Counted from the stretch's first letter, positions 8,939 through 18,894 are shown. The stretch: DNA of 64,000 nucleotides from Micromonospora polyrhachis (GCF_014203835.1 NZ_JACHJW010000001.1:2864501-2928500), one strand, 5' to 3'. Notes: generated by a model from the letters alone, not told the origin. Numbers and translations are program-made.

Positions 8939-9289
8939 GGAGCAGCATCCCTTCGTGCACTGGGTCGACAGCACTCGCTGTGATCCGCGCGAACAAGAAT
9001 CGGCCATTGTGGTGCAACAACATCCTCGATCAACAGGAAGGTCGCAGATGATTGGCATCGAGTTACTTGAGGAAATCTTGCGCTGTGATCCGTCACAACC
9101 GGTGGGACGACCGGTGGGACGACCAGCGGGACGATGGCCGTCGCTGGACTTCACGAGCCGACCACAGCCAGTCAGACTGTCTGCTCGCAGATCCGTTGAG
9201 ACGCCTCGGCCAGTGTTCTGGGCCGCTACAGCGCCCGTCTCATCCATCCCATGCGACTTGTCAACCACTACGCGGAGTTGAAGGTCAGC
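8939..9289. other. Gene-free region upstream of the secreted protein
   Basis: No gene is supported. A 12-bp tandem repeat (CCGGTGGGACGA at 9099-9110 and 9111-9122, variant at 9123-9134) and a 12-bp direct repeat (CGCTGTGATCCG at 8976-8987 and 9081-9092) are present. The region is somewhat less GC-rich than its neighbours and should hold the promoter of the secreted protein gene. Confidence 0.6.
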
Positions 9290-9596
9290 CGGCGCGGCGC
9301 GGACGTGACCCCCGCACGGTGCCTGTTCGTCTTCCCACAACAGGATCCTGGACGGAAGGTCGATACCCGCCGTGCGCCGACCTTCGATCAACAAGGTGCC
9401 GACGTCGGGCTTGTCGAAGAGCACCAGGACCGCTTGCGAAGAGCACCAGGATTGCTTGCCGAAAGCACCAGGACCGTAGGTGGCAGGTCCATCCCCACCT
9501 TGGTTGCCGGTGTCCTGTCGTACGCTGCTGCGCGACGAGGTGGCATTCTCGGCATGATCGATACAGGGCGACGTGCCCGCCGCCTCTCGACGATGG
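9290..9596 (-). pseudogene. Decayed DUF302-domain gene
   Basis: Pieces of a DUF302 protein can be read on the minus strand, but in alternating frames: IDHAENA (near 9539-9562), then TKVGMDLPPTVLVL, then VLVLFDKPDVGTLLI and GIDLPSRILLWEDEQ (to ~9322), then GTVRG in another frame. These match, in order, the DUF302 sequence (D-H-A...A, the hydrophobic strand before a G-x-P-x-x-GT-LM-like motif, and the LP..LLVWED strand). At least three frame changes and internal tandem copies of the VLVLF-coding segment break it, so it cannot make a working protein. It sits directly downstream of purD. Confidence 0.7.
9415..9476. repeat. Three tandem ~22-bp repeats inside the DUF302 remnant
   Basis: Units begin CGAAGAGCACCAGGA at 9415, 9437 and (variant CGAAAGCACCAGGA) 9460; unit lengths are 22-23 bp. 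On the minus strand each codes for the same VLVLF-like strand of DUF302. The copies therefore look like slippage duplications that helped destroy the frame. Confidence 0.8.
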
Positions 9597-10847
9597 TCAA
9601 CGCGGGACGGTGATCCGTCCGTCGGCTGCGGCGGCGGCGATGTCGGTGCGGTAGTGCGAGCCGGGTAGGTCGACGCCGCGTACCAGTTCGTAGGCGGCCT
9701 CGCGCGCGGCAGCCAGGTCGGGGCCGGTGGCCGTACCGCAGAGGACCCGACCCCCGGCGGAGAGCAACGCGCCGTCGGCAGCCCGCCGGGCGGTGCCCGC
9801 GTGGATGACACCCGGCCGCTCCGCCCCGCTGATCACGTCACCGTTACGCGGCTTCGCCGGGTAGCCCTCGGCGGCGACCACGACGGTGACGGCTGCCCCG
9901 TCGCGCCAGCACAGCGGCGGGTGCGCGGCCAGCGTTCCAGTCGCGGCGGCGTGCAGCAGCCCGGCGAGCGGGGTCTCCAGCAGCGCGAGCACCACCTGCG
10001 TCTCCGGGTCGCCGAAGCGGGCGTTGAACTCGATCACCCGGGGGCCGTCGGCGGTGATCGCCAGCCCGACGTAGAGCAGGCCGGCGAATGGGCTACCCCG
10101 GCGCGCCATTTCGGCCAGAGTCGGATGGACGACGTCGCGTATTACCTCGTCGACCAGGCCGGGCGGCGCCCAGGCCAGCGGCGCGTACGCCCCCATGCCG
10201 CCGGTGTTCGGGCCGGTATCGCCATCCCCGACCCGTTTGAAGTCCTGGGCCGGCAGCAGCGGAGCCGCCGCCTCGCCGTCGGTGACCACGAAGAGGGAGA
10301 CCTCCGGGCCGGCCAGGTATTCCTCCACGACGACCCGGCCACACTCCTCGGCGTGCCGGAGCGCGGCGGCGCGGTCATCGGTCACCACGACGCCCTTGCC
10401 AGCGGCAAGCCCGTCGTTCTTCACCACGTACGGCGCACCGAAGTCGTCCAGCGCGCGCTCCACCTCTTCGGCGGTCACGCAGGTGTGGGCGCGGGCGGTC
10501 GGCACCCCGGCGGCCGTCATGATCTCCTTGGCGAACGCCTTCGAGCCCTCCAACTGGGCGGCGGCGGCGGACGGGCCGAAGCAGGCGATGCCCTTGGCAC
10601 GTACGGCGTCGGCGACGCCGGCCACCAACGGCGCCTCCGGCCCGATCACGACCAGGTCGGCGCTGGTCTCCACGGCGAGCGCGGCGACGCTGGCCGGGTC
10701 GACGGCGTCTACCTGGCGCAGCTCGGCGACGGTGGCGATGCCGGGGTTGCCCGGGGCGGCGATGAGCTGCTGGACCGAAGTGTCGGCGGCCAGGCCGAGC
10801 GCGAGCGCATGCTCTCGCCCGCCGCTTCCGATGAGAAGTACGCGCAC
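9597..10847 (-). CDS. purD: Phosphoribosylamine-glycine ligase
   Basis: GAR synthetase, 416 residues, step 2 of de novo purine synthesis (phosphoribosylamine + glycine + ATP to GAR). It starts with the signature VLLIGSGGREHALA and continues with GPEAPLV, the ATP-grasp core (VVKNDGLAAGKGVVV), the metal-binding end FNARFGDPETQ, and a C-terminal wing. GTG 10847 is chosen because the GSGGREHA strand must lie at the extreme N-terminus; upstream codons add only low-quality residues. purA lies 165 nt upstream on the same strand, with a palindromic repeat between them, so separate transcription is possible. Confidence 0.96.
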   Translation of the reverse strand: MRVLLIGSGGREHALALGLAADTSVQQLIAAPGNPGIATVAELRQVDAVDPASVAALAVETSADLVVIGPEAPLVAGVADAVRAKGIACFGPSAAAAQLEGSKAFAKEIMTAAGVPTARAHTCVTAEEVERALDDFGAPYVVKNDGLAAGKGVVVTDDRAAALRHAEECGRVVVEEYLAGPEVSLFVVTDGEAAAPLLPAQDFKRVGDGDTGPNTGGMGAYAPLAWAPPGLVDEVIRDVVHPTLAEMARRGSPFAGLLYVGLAITADGPRVIEFNARFGDPETQVVLALLETPLAGLLHAAATGTLAAHPPLCWRDGAAVTVVVAAEGYPAKPRNGDVISGAERPGVIHAGTARRAADGALLSAGGRVLCGTATGPDLAAAREAAYELVRGVDLPGSHYRTDIAAAAADGRITVPR

Positions 10848-10921
10848 GATGCCCGATCCTACGCGCCCCCACTCCCTCCCCTGTTGATCAAGGCTTCCCC
10901 CCACACTCCCCACCCCTCCCC

Positions 10922-10982
10922 GTTGATCATGAAGTTGTAGCAGCGATATGTCGAAATCCACCGCTACAACTTCATAATCGAC
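10922..10982. repeat. Interspersed palindrome, copy A
   Basis: Arms 10922-10941 (GTTGATCATGAAGTTGTAGC) and 10963-10982 pair at 18 of 20 positions around a 21-nt loop. A second member of the same family lies at 58510-58570. Here it sits between purA and purD and may act as a terminator or mRNA-stabilising stem. Confidence 0.75.
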
Positions 10983-11012
10983 GAAAAGAGAGGGGGCGGG
11001 GGGTGGAAAAGA

Positions 11013-12305
<1,293 letters not shown>

Positions 12306-12428
12306 CTACCCGCCTTCACGGGGCCCGGGTGCCAGGTGGCGACCGCGCGGCGAGCCCGAGGGCCCAGATTAACAAGAAGTGACGACCCGGCCGGCAGAGG
12401 CCGTGGGAGAGACAGGAGGCCACCTCCC

Positions 12429-13415
12429 GTGTACGACGTGGTGCTGCTCACCCTCGGGGCCGCTCCGAACGACCCAGGCGGCTGCGGCAGCGGCGACGGG
12501 TGCTGTGGCTCGAAGCGCGAAACGACCGACAGCGAATGCGCGGATACGCCCCGCGTACCCGTTCTGACCTGCGTAGATGCACTCGCCGCGCGAGGTGCCC
12601 GGGTGGAAACGATCACCGCCCGCTCCGATGCGGAGATCGACGCGGCGCTGGCCCGGCTCGACAGCCCGGCCCGCCCTGACGGCCTTAGCTGGCCGGACGG
12701 AGACAGCAAGACCAGACTCGTCGTGGCTACCGCTAGTGACGGACAGTTACGGGCCGTGATGCGTCGGCTGGTCCGGCGGTACGCCCCACCGCCAAGCCGA
12801 CGCCCACCCGACCTGGCGGGCAACCGGACGGTGCCGGACCTTCCGCCGATCGGCATCCTTCCACTCGATCCGACGCGCAGCACCGACCACCGGGACCTGG
12901 CCGGACAGCTCGGACTGCCTCGTGACCCGGCGGAGGTCGCCGCCGCCGTACTCGACGGTCGGGTCCGCCGCCTCGACCTGTTGCGCAACGACGGTGGCTC
13001 GGTGACGCTCGACGGTGCACTGCTCGGCGGTGCCGACGAGGCCGGTAGGCCGCTGCCCTGGCGGGGGCGGGTGGAGGTCGACGACACGGTCCTGTCCGGC
13101 GGCGAAGACCCGATCCTGGCCTGCGCGGTGGGCAACGCCAACGGCTACGCCACCCTCGATCCGGTGCCCCTGATCGTCGGGGCCGACCCGGCCGACGGCG
13201 TGATCGAGGTGGCGGTGGCCGTTCCGGTGACCACCCGGTCACCGTTGGGTAAGAAGCGGGTACGGATCGAGGTACGCCGGGCCCGTGGGCGTGCTGTCGC
13301 CGTCACACCTCGCGACGGCGCACTCCCCTATCTCGACGATGGGGTCGCTGGCGAACTGAACCGCAAACGGTCGTGGTGGATCGAGCCGGGGGCATGGGCG
13401 GTATTTGACCGGTGA
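12429..13415 (+). CDS. Diacylglycerol-kinase-like protein with Cys-rich N-terminus
   Basis: A 328-residue protein starting at GTG 12429 behind a perfect AGGAGG (12414-12419). The C-terminal half matches the lipid-kinase (DAGK/YegS) fold: PIGILPLDPT, GRVRRLDLL, a late PLGKKRVRIEV strand and ALPYLDDG. The nucleotide motif GGDGT is degenerate, ASDGQLRAV at about residues 101-109. The N-terminus carries an unusual Cys cluster, GCGSGDGCCGSK (about residues 18-29), with further Cys at about 38 and 48. It may be a lipid or NAD kinase-superfamily member with altered or lost activity; metal or redox sensing through the Cys cluster is speculation. It lies divergent from purA. Confidence 0.65.
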   Translation: MYDVVLLTLGAAPNDPGGCGSGDGCCGSKRETTDSECADTPRVPVLTCVDALAARGARVETITARSDAEIDAALARLDSPARPDGLSWPDGDSKTRLVVATASDGQLRAVMRRLVRRYAPPPSRRPPDLAGNRTVPDLPPIGILPLDPTRSTDHRDLAGQLGLPRDPAEVAAAVLDGRVRRLDLLRNDGGSVTLDGALLGGADEAGRPLPWRGRVEVDDTVLSGGEDPILACAVGNANGYATLDPVPLIVGADPADGVIEVAVAVPVTTRSPLGKKRVRIEVRRARGRAVAVTPRDGALPYLDDGVAGELNRKRSWWIEPGAWAVFDR

Positions 13416-13504
13416 GCTGCGACGCGGAGCTGCCCCGGGCCCCGTTGCCCGGCTGACGCTGATCGACCGACATATCCTCGGGCAGGAGGGGGAGGTGGAC
13501 TGTG

Positions 13505-16201
13505 ATGGACAACCATTCGGACCAGGGGCATGGACCAGGTCAGATGCCTGCGGTGCCGCAGCGGGAGGTTGAGCCGTTCTGGCCGCCGGACGAGATCGGG
13601 AGCGAACCATGGGACGGGGCGGGCCAGTCGACCGCCAACTCCCGCCCGGGTCCGGGCACCGGTGCGCCCGGGTCAGCCACCCCACCAGCCGGACCGGGCA
13701 CGCCCCCGGGGCCGACCAGCCATCCGGCAGCACCAGGCATGCCCGGACCGGCCTGGTCCAGCATCCCGCCCGGTACGCCGTGGCCCGGGACCACACCCGG
13801 CCCCACCCAGCCGCCCGGTACGCCGAACCCGGCGCTGGCCGATCCTCCGACCCAGGCCTGGCCGGTGATCCGCTGCACGAATCCGTACCCGCCAGGTCCG
13901 ACCGCACCCCCTCAGCACCAGCCCTACCCTGACAACGCGAACCAAGCTCCGTATCCCGGTGGGTCCCCCGCCCCGGGTACGCCTGGTCAGCCCGAGCCCT
14001 CACGGCCCAGCCCATTCGGTCCGATGGCCGGTGCTGCGCCGGTCTCCGGTGGCGGCATCGACCCGCCGGCCGAAACCCCAGATGGCGGGTTCAACGCGTC
14101 GGCCGGGAACTTCGGCCAACGGGTGGTACCCCATCCGCGTTCGGAGAGCCCGGGTAGCCAGCCGGAGAACGGCAGCGGCTCGACGCCGAGCGCCGAAGTG
14201 GAGACGTCGTCCACCGACCCGTCAGCCGCCAATCGAGCCGCTGGCAGCCCGTCGGTCGACCTCAACCAGCCGTTCAGCATGGACGTACCACTGCGTGGCG
14301 AGGACGACCCGACATTCACAGGTCACCCGACATCCACCGGCCACCCACTGACTGGCACTCCCGCAACAGAAGCGGCTCAGTCCGACGAACTGGGTTACCC
14401 GTCGGGGAAATCGATCGACACCAGCCCGACCGACACCGACCTGGCTGACGCCGACTCACTCGACCCCGAGCCTGCCGGCATCGACCCACTCGACCCCGGG
14501 GTGACGGACCGCCCGGACGAGGGAGTCGGCACCCTGCCGCAGGCGATCCGGTCGCCGTGGGCCCAACCGCCACAGCGACCGCTGACAGAATCGTCGTCAA
14601 GCCCGTACCGGGGACGGGCCACGCCCCCGGCCGCGCCCCCGACAAACCCGCCGCCGGGCGGGATGCCGCCGGTACCAGCACCATACGGCGGGGCGGTGCC
14701 GCCGGCAGTACCCCAGCCGCCCGGTGGACCCCGTCCGCCGGTTGGACCTTGGCCCCCCGGTGGACCGCAGCCCCCGTACCCGGGTTTCTCGCCCCCAACG
14801 CCACCGGCGGGGTACCCGGCTCCCCTACCGACACCGCAGTCCGGCATCCCGGCACCCGCCCCGCAGCCGGCTTTCCCGGGGCAACCCCCGCACCCGAATC
14901 AGCCGCCAGGAGCCACTGGAGGTCCGGTTCCGCCCGCCGACCCGCGTTACCCGGCCGCACCCGCCGATCCGCGTTACCCGGCCCCGCCCGCCGATCCGCG
15001 CTACCCGGCCACACCGTCCTACCCGACGCCGCCGGCCGCCGCACCGGGTCAGCCTGGTCCGTCAGCCCCATGGCCGCCCCCGGTCGGCACGGCAGGACCG
15101 ATGCCTCCCGGGCCCACCGGAGAGGGTTCCTACGATCCCCGGGGCGAGGTGTACCCGGGGGTCGCCCCGGTGCCGCAGCATCCGTATCCGGCCGCACCCG
15201 GAGTGGTCCACCTGCCGACGCCACCACCACCTGCGGCCTACCCGGAATCGGCCTGGTCACCGGACTCGTCCGCGCCGACAGCGGAGGAGTTCGCCCGCCG
15301 TCGGGCCGTCCGCCCAGCCGACCCGGTCGCCTCGATGGGCCTCCGGGCGGCGGTCAACAAGACCACCCTGGGTCTGGTACGACTCTCGCCCGGGCGCCAG
15401 GAGCAGGAGATCCGGCACGACATCGAGATGGTGCGCCGCAACTTCGGTGGCCTACGTCAGGTGACGGTGGTCAACCCGAAGGGTGGTGCCGGCAAGACGG
15501 TGGCGATCCTGCTGCTGGCGATGACCTTCGGCCAGAAGCGCGGCGGATACGTCCTGGCCTGGGACAACAACGAGACGCAGGGCACCCTCGGCATGCGGGC
15601 ACAGCAGGACTTCCACGCCCGTACCGTCCGGGACATGCTGCGCGACCTCGGCCAGTTCCAGGGTGCGCACGGACGGGTCGGTGACCTGTCGCAGTACGTC
15701 CGCTCACAGGGCGAGGGGATGTTCGACGTACTCGCCTCCGACGAGTCGGCCACCGGCGGTGAGATGCTGACGGCGAGCGCCTTCGCGGAGATCCGCGAAG
15801 TGGTCAGCCGGTTCTACAAGCTGATCTTCGTGGACACCGGCAACAACGTACGAGCCCAGAACTGGCAGGCCGCGATCGACGCGACCGACCAGCTCGTGGT
15901 GACCATGTCGGCTCGTAACGACTCCGCCGAGACCGCCGCCCGGATGCTGGACCACCTGGAGCAGAGCGGCCGGCAACGGCTGGTCCGGCAGGCGGTGACG
16001 GTGGTATCGATGCCGCCGTCCCGCAAGGAGATCGACCTGCCCGCGATCCAGCAGCACTTCGCCGCCCGGACCAGGGCCGTTCTGCTGGCCCCGTACGAGC
16101 GCCTGATCGACAGTGGTGAGCCGCTCCGGTACGGGCAGCTCTCGTCGGCGACCCGAGAGGCCTGGTTGAAGATCGCGGCGGCGGTGGCCGAGGGTTTGTA
16201 G
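13505..16201 (+). CDS. Proline-rich ParA/MinD-like ATPase (EspI-like)
   Basis: About 898 residues. The first ~600 are low-complexity Pro/Gly/Ala-rich, including three DPRYPA(A/P/T)P units near codons 480-500 (14938-15012). The C-terminal ~270 residues are a SIMIBI ATPase with the deviant Walker A VVNPKGGAGKTVAILL near residue 660 and a LIFVDTGNN switch. This layout is that of mycobacterial EspI (Rv3876), a type VII secretion-associated ATPase, but no ESX genes lie nearby. AGGAGG is upstream (13484-13495); a GTG one codon earlier (13502) is possible. It probably acts at the membrane with a secretion or polarity apparatus; the partner is unknown. Confidence 0.75.
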   Translation: MDNHSDQGHGPGQMPAVPQREVEPFWPPDEIGSEPWDGAGQSTANSRPGPGTGAPGSATPPAGPGTPPGPTSHPAAPGMPGPAWSSIPPGTPWPGTTPGPTQPPGTPNPALADPPTQAWPVIRCTNPYPPGPTAPPQHQPYPDNANQAPYPGGSPAPGTPGQPEPSRPSPFGPMAGAAPVSGGGIDPPAETPDGGFNASAGNFGQRVVPHPRSESPGSQPENGSGSTPSAEVETSSTDPSAANRAAGSPSVDLNQPFSMDVPLRGEDDPTFTGHPTSTGHPLTGTPATEAAQSDELGYPSGKSIDTSPTDTDLADADSLDPEPAGIDPLDPGVTDRPDEGVGTLPQAIRSPWAQPPQRPLTESSSSPYRGRATPPAAPPTNPPPGGMPPVPAPYGGAVPPAVPQPPGGPRPPVGPWPPGGPQPPYPGFSPPTPPAGYPAPLPTPQSGIPAPAPQPAFPGQPPHPNQPPGATGGPVPPADPRYPAAPADPRYPAPPADPRYPATPSYPTPPAAAPGQPGPSAPWPPPVGTAGPMPPGPTGEGSYDPRGEVYPGVAPVPQHPYPAAPGVVHLPTPPPPAAYPESAWSPDSSAPTAEEFARRRAVRPADPVASMGLRAAVNKTTLGLVRLSPGRQEQEIRHDIEMVRRNFGGLRQVTVVNPKGGAGKTVAILLLAMTFGQKRGGYVLAWDNNETQGTLGMRAQQDFHARTVRDMLRDLGQFQGAHGRVGDLSQYVRSQGEGMFDVLASDESATGGEMLTASAFAEIREVVSRFYKLIFVDTGNNVRAQNWQAAIDATDQLVVTMSARNDSAETAARMLDHLEQSGRQRLVRQAVTVVSMPPSRKEIDLPAIQQHFAARTRAVLLAPYERLIDSGEPLRYGQLSSATREAWLKIAAAVAEGL

Positions 16202-16318
16202 CGACCCGATCCCACGCCCCCCGACTGTCCCGCACCTGTCCGGACAACCGGGGGGCAACGCTCGTCAGGCGCGCCCGGCACCGCGCCGTGAATCGATGCT
16301 GGCGTGGCGAAACGGGTC

Positions 16319-16747
16319 TCAGGTGCTGGAGAGGGCGTCGCCAGCGGCCGGGTCACAGTCGCGCAGGAACTGGGCGCATCGGGCTGCCTCGTCCGACTCG
16401 CCGATCTCGCCGGCCGCCCGGGACAGCAGGTGCAGGCACCGCAGGAAGCCTCGGTTGGGTTCGTGCGCCCACGGCACCGGGCCGTGCCCCTTCCAACCGT
16501 TCCGCCGCAGCTGGTCCAACCCGCGGTGATAGCCGGTACGCGCGAAGGCGTACGCCGGGACGACCTGGCCGGACTCGAACGCGCGGGCAGCCAGGATCGA
16601 CCAGGCCGCGCTGAAGGTCGGGAAGCGCGCCGCGACCGAGGCGTACGCCTCGTCCGTGTCCGTCTCCCGGGCTTCGGCGAGGGCCGCCTCGGCGGCAACG
16701 TCCCCGGGTAGGAGCGTGGCGGGCGGTTCAGGCAAAAGGTTCTGCAT
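16319..16747 (-). CDS. DUF3151 family protein
   Basis: A 142-residue helical protein starting MQNLLPEPPATLLPGD. The core RFPTFSAAWSILAARAFESG, then AYAFARTGYHRGLDQLRRNG and PVPWAHEPNRGFLRCLHLL, is typical of DUF3151, an actinobacterial family with TPR-like helices and no known function. ATG 16747 fits the family start better than the TTG four codons upstream. It lies downstream of fba on the same strand, a linkage that recurs in actinobacteria, but a strong terminator separates them here. Confidence 0.85.
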   Translation of the reverse strand: MQNLLPEPPATLLPGDVAAEAALAEARETDTDEAYASVAARFPTFSAAWSILAARAFESGQVVPAYAFARTGYHRGLDQLRRNGWKGHGPVPWAHEPNRGFLRCLHLLSRAAGEIGESDEAARCAQFLRDCDPAAGDALSST

Positions 16748-16809
16748 CGAACCATTCAACCTGGCCCGAAGGCCGGGCAGCGAGTGGGGGTGACCGGGGC
16801 GGAACGGGA

Positions 16810-16841
16810 ACGGCCAGCTCCCCGGGCGGGGAGCTGGCCGT
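16810..16841 (-). terminator. Strong hairpin after fba
   Basis: A perfect 14-bp stem (ACGGCCAGCTCCCC, 16810-16823, with 16828-16841) has a 4-nt loop. It lies just downstream of the fba stop and before DUF3151, so it should terminate or attenuate read-through between them. Confidence 0.8.
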
Positions 16842-16865
16842 CGTGGTCGCTGGCGACGGTCATGT

Positions 16866-16937
16866 CGATCTTGGTGCCCGTCGAGCGCAGGTGCTCACAT
16901 TCCGATCTTGGTGCCCGTCGAGCGCAGGTGCTCACAT
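16866..16937. repeat. 35-bp direct repeat at the fba 3' end
   Basis: Copies at 16866-16900 and 16903-16937 are identical over 35 bp, with 2 nt between (37-bp period). The right copy codes for the last residues of aldolase; the left copy is an untranslated duplicate beyond the stop, apart from its last 6 bp, which overlap the final codon and stop. Confidence 0.92.
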
Positions 16938-17920
16938 GCCTCCACGACCCGCTGGGCCATGCCGGCCTCGGCGGCCTTGCCCCAGACCCGGGGGTCGTAC
17001 ATCTTCTTGTTGCCGACCTCGCCATCCACCTTCAGCACGCCGTCGTAGTTGCGGAACATGTGGTCCGCGACCGGCCGGGTAAAGCAGTACTGGGTGTCGG
17101 TGTCGATGTTCATCTTCACCACGCCGTAGTCCAGCGCCTCGCGGATCTCGGACAGCAGCGAGCCGGATCCGCCGTGGAAGACCAGGCTGAGCGGCTTGTC
17201 CTGGCCGTACTTGGCCGCGACCGCGTCCTGGATCTCCTTGAGGATCTCCGGGCGCAGCTTGACGTTGCCGGGCTTGTAGACGCCGTGCACGTTGCCGAAG
17301 GTCAGCGCCGCCATGTAACGGCCCTTCTCACCGAGGCCGAGCACCTCGACCATCTGCAAGCCGTCGGAGATGGTGGTGTAGAGCTTGTCGTTGATGGCGT
17401 TCTCGACACCGTCCTCCTCACCACCGACCACGCCGACCTCGATCTCCAGGACGATCTTGGCCTGGGCGGCCTCGTCCAGCAGCCCGGCGGCGATCTGCAG
17501 GTTCTCGGCGACCGGTACGGCGGAGCCGTCCCACATGTGCGACTGGAACAGCGGCTCCTCGCCGCGAGCCACCCGCTCCTTGGAGATCTGCATCAACGGG
17601 CGGACGAACTTGTCCAGCTTGTCCTTGGGGCAGTGGTCGGTGTGCAGGGCGATGTTCACGGGGTAGTTCTTGGCCACCTCGCGGGCGTACGCCGCGAACG
17701 CCGCCGCGCCGGTGACCATGTCCTTGATGCCCGGTCCGGAGAGGTATTCAGCACCACCGGTGGAAACCTGGATGATGCCGTCGCTCTCCGCGTCGGCGAA
17801 CCCCTTTAGGGCGGCGTTGAGGGTCTGCGAGGACGTCACGTTGATCGCGGGATACGCAAACCGGCCGGCCTTGGCCCGGTCGAGCATCTCGGCGTAGACC
17901 TCGGGGGAAGCGATGGGCAT
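16895..17920 (-). CDS. fba: Class II fructose-bisphosphate aldolase
   Basis: A full-length 341-residue zinc-dependent aldolase of glycolysis and gluconeogenesis. The zinc ligands and active site are visible: HTDHC near residue 98, EIEVGVVGGEEDG, FGNVHGVY, VFHGGSGS, and the DHAP-binding VKMNIDTDTQ. ATG 17920 follows AAGGAG at 9 nt. The extreme C-terminus (LRSTGTKIGM) lies within a 35-bp tandem duplication, so its final two codons may differ from the ancestral end; an IDM reading is preserved in the duplicate. A strong terminator follows. Confidence 0.97.
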   Translation of the reverse strand: MPIASPEVYAEMLDRAKAGRFAYPAINVTSSQTLNAALKGFADAESDGIIQVSTGGAEYLSGPGIKDMVTGAAAFAAYAREVAKNYPVNIALHTDHCPKDKLDKFVRPLMQISKERVARGEEPLFQSHMWDGSAVPVAENLQIAAGLLDEAAQAKIVLEIEVGVVGGEEDGVENAINDKLYTTISDGLQMVEVLGLGEKGRYMAALTFGNVHGVYKPGNVKLRPEILKEIQDAVAAKYGQDKPLSLVFHGGSGSLLSEIREALDYGVVKMNIDTDTQYCFTRPVADHMFRNYDGVLKVDGEVGNKKMYDPRVWGKAAEAGMAQRVVEACEHLRSTGTKIGM

Positions 17921-18048
17921 GACAAACGCTCCTTACTAACCACTCCCGGCCAGGACGGCCGCTGTCTCATGGGTGCGCCGGACCGCGCTGTCCTTCGCGG
18001 GAAGTATCCCGTAGAGCGCTGGTGTCGACACAACCGACCCGGATCGGC

Positions 18049-18432
18049 TCAGTCCCGATCCACCGAGTCGGGGATCACGAGGCTGATCAGCCAGGCGACC
18101 ACCGCCACCACGATGGCACCCCAGAACGCCGCCCAGAAGCCGTCCACCTTGAAGGGAAGGTCGAACAGGCTGGCGATCCAGTCCGTCAGCAGAAAGAGCA
18201 GCGCGTTGACGACCAGCGCGAACAGTCCCAGGGTGACGAGATAGAACACACAACCGACCACCCGGATGACCGGCTTCAGCACGGCGTTGACGATGCCGAA
18301 GATGAGCGCCACGGCGAGCAGGGTCAGCGCGTTGATCCCGGCCGACCGGCCGCTCACCGTGATGCCCGGCACCACCAGAGTGGTGATCCACAACGCGATC
18401 GCGGTGACCACCAGCCGGATCAGGAACGCCAT
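18049..18432 (-). CDS. Phage holin family 4-TM membrane protein (YvlD-like)
   Basis: A 127-residue protein with four hydrophobic helices: LIRLVVTAIALWITTLVVPG, NALTLLAVALIFGIVNAVLK, the VGCVFYLVTLGLFALVVNAL helix, and WGAIVVAVVAWLISLVIPD. The P-x-I-x-(V/L) turn after the second helix and the loop before the last fit the YvlD/holin-4 superfamily (PF04020). Despite the family name, such chromosomal copies are ordinary membrane proteins of unknown role, linked to envelope stress in Bacillus. It stands alone between fba and divergent small genes. Confidence 0.8.
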   Translation of the reverse strand: MAFLIRLVVTAIALWITTLVVPGITVSGRSAGINALTLLAVALIFGIVNAVLKPVIRVVGCVFYLVTLGLFALVVNALLFLLTDWIASLFDLPFKVDGFWAAFWGAIVVAVVAWLISLVIPDSVDRD

Positions 18433-18654
18433 TGTCCCATCTTGTCATCCCCGCTGGCCTGCGGTAACCCATTCCCACGACTGATCCACGGCAGGGCCGC
18501 AGCCCGGTGTTTGCCGGTGACGACAGTTGGGCAGGAGTCTGCGGGTACGGACAGCGGCGAGTTACCCGTACGGTCGCCACGGCAGCCCGTACGGTGAAAA
18601 AGGCCCGGTCAGTGGCTTACCCGACGCTGCCCGGCGGACCGGAAGGAGGCGACG

Positions 18655-18864
18655 ATGGCCCAGCCTGGCGAGGAGTTCGCTCCCAGCGACCACCGCTCCC
18701 CCGAGGAGCGGGACCCGGAGGCGTCGGCGGACGACGTTGTCGAGCAGGCGACCATCGCCGACCCGGCCGAGGAGGAGCCGGAGATACACCGGGGTCTTGA
18801 GGTCACCGAGTGGGACGCCCTGGAGCAGGCCCGGGTGATCGGCCCGGAGGACGACTACCGCTAG
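18655..18864 (+). CDS. Small acidic conserved actinobacterial protein
   Basis: A 69-residue highly acidic protein (about one quarter Asp+Glu) with no membrane segment. It has two related phrases, DDVVEQATIADPAEE and WDALEQARVIGPEDDYR, an internal repeat of the type E-Q-A-x-I-x-x-P. Short proteins ending in EQARV..EDDYR are widespread in actinobacteria and have no known function. GGAGGCG just before ATG 18655 is a strong Shine-Dalgarno. It converges on the LCP gene. Confidence 0.75.
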   Translation: MAQPGEEFAPSDHRSPEERDPEASADDVVEQATIADPAEEEPEIHRGLEVTEWDALEQARVIGPEDDYR

Positions 18865-18894
18865 GGGGCGAGGCTGCCAGGGCGTCCACCAACG

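Noticed and set aside
8939-9290. Insertion-sequence scar
   Set aside because: No terminal inverted repeats, target duplications or transposase fragments; repeats are short and local.
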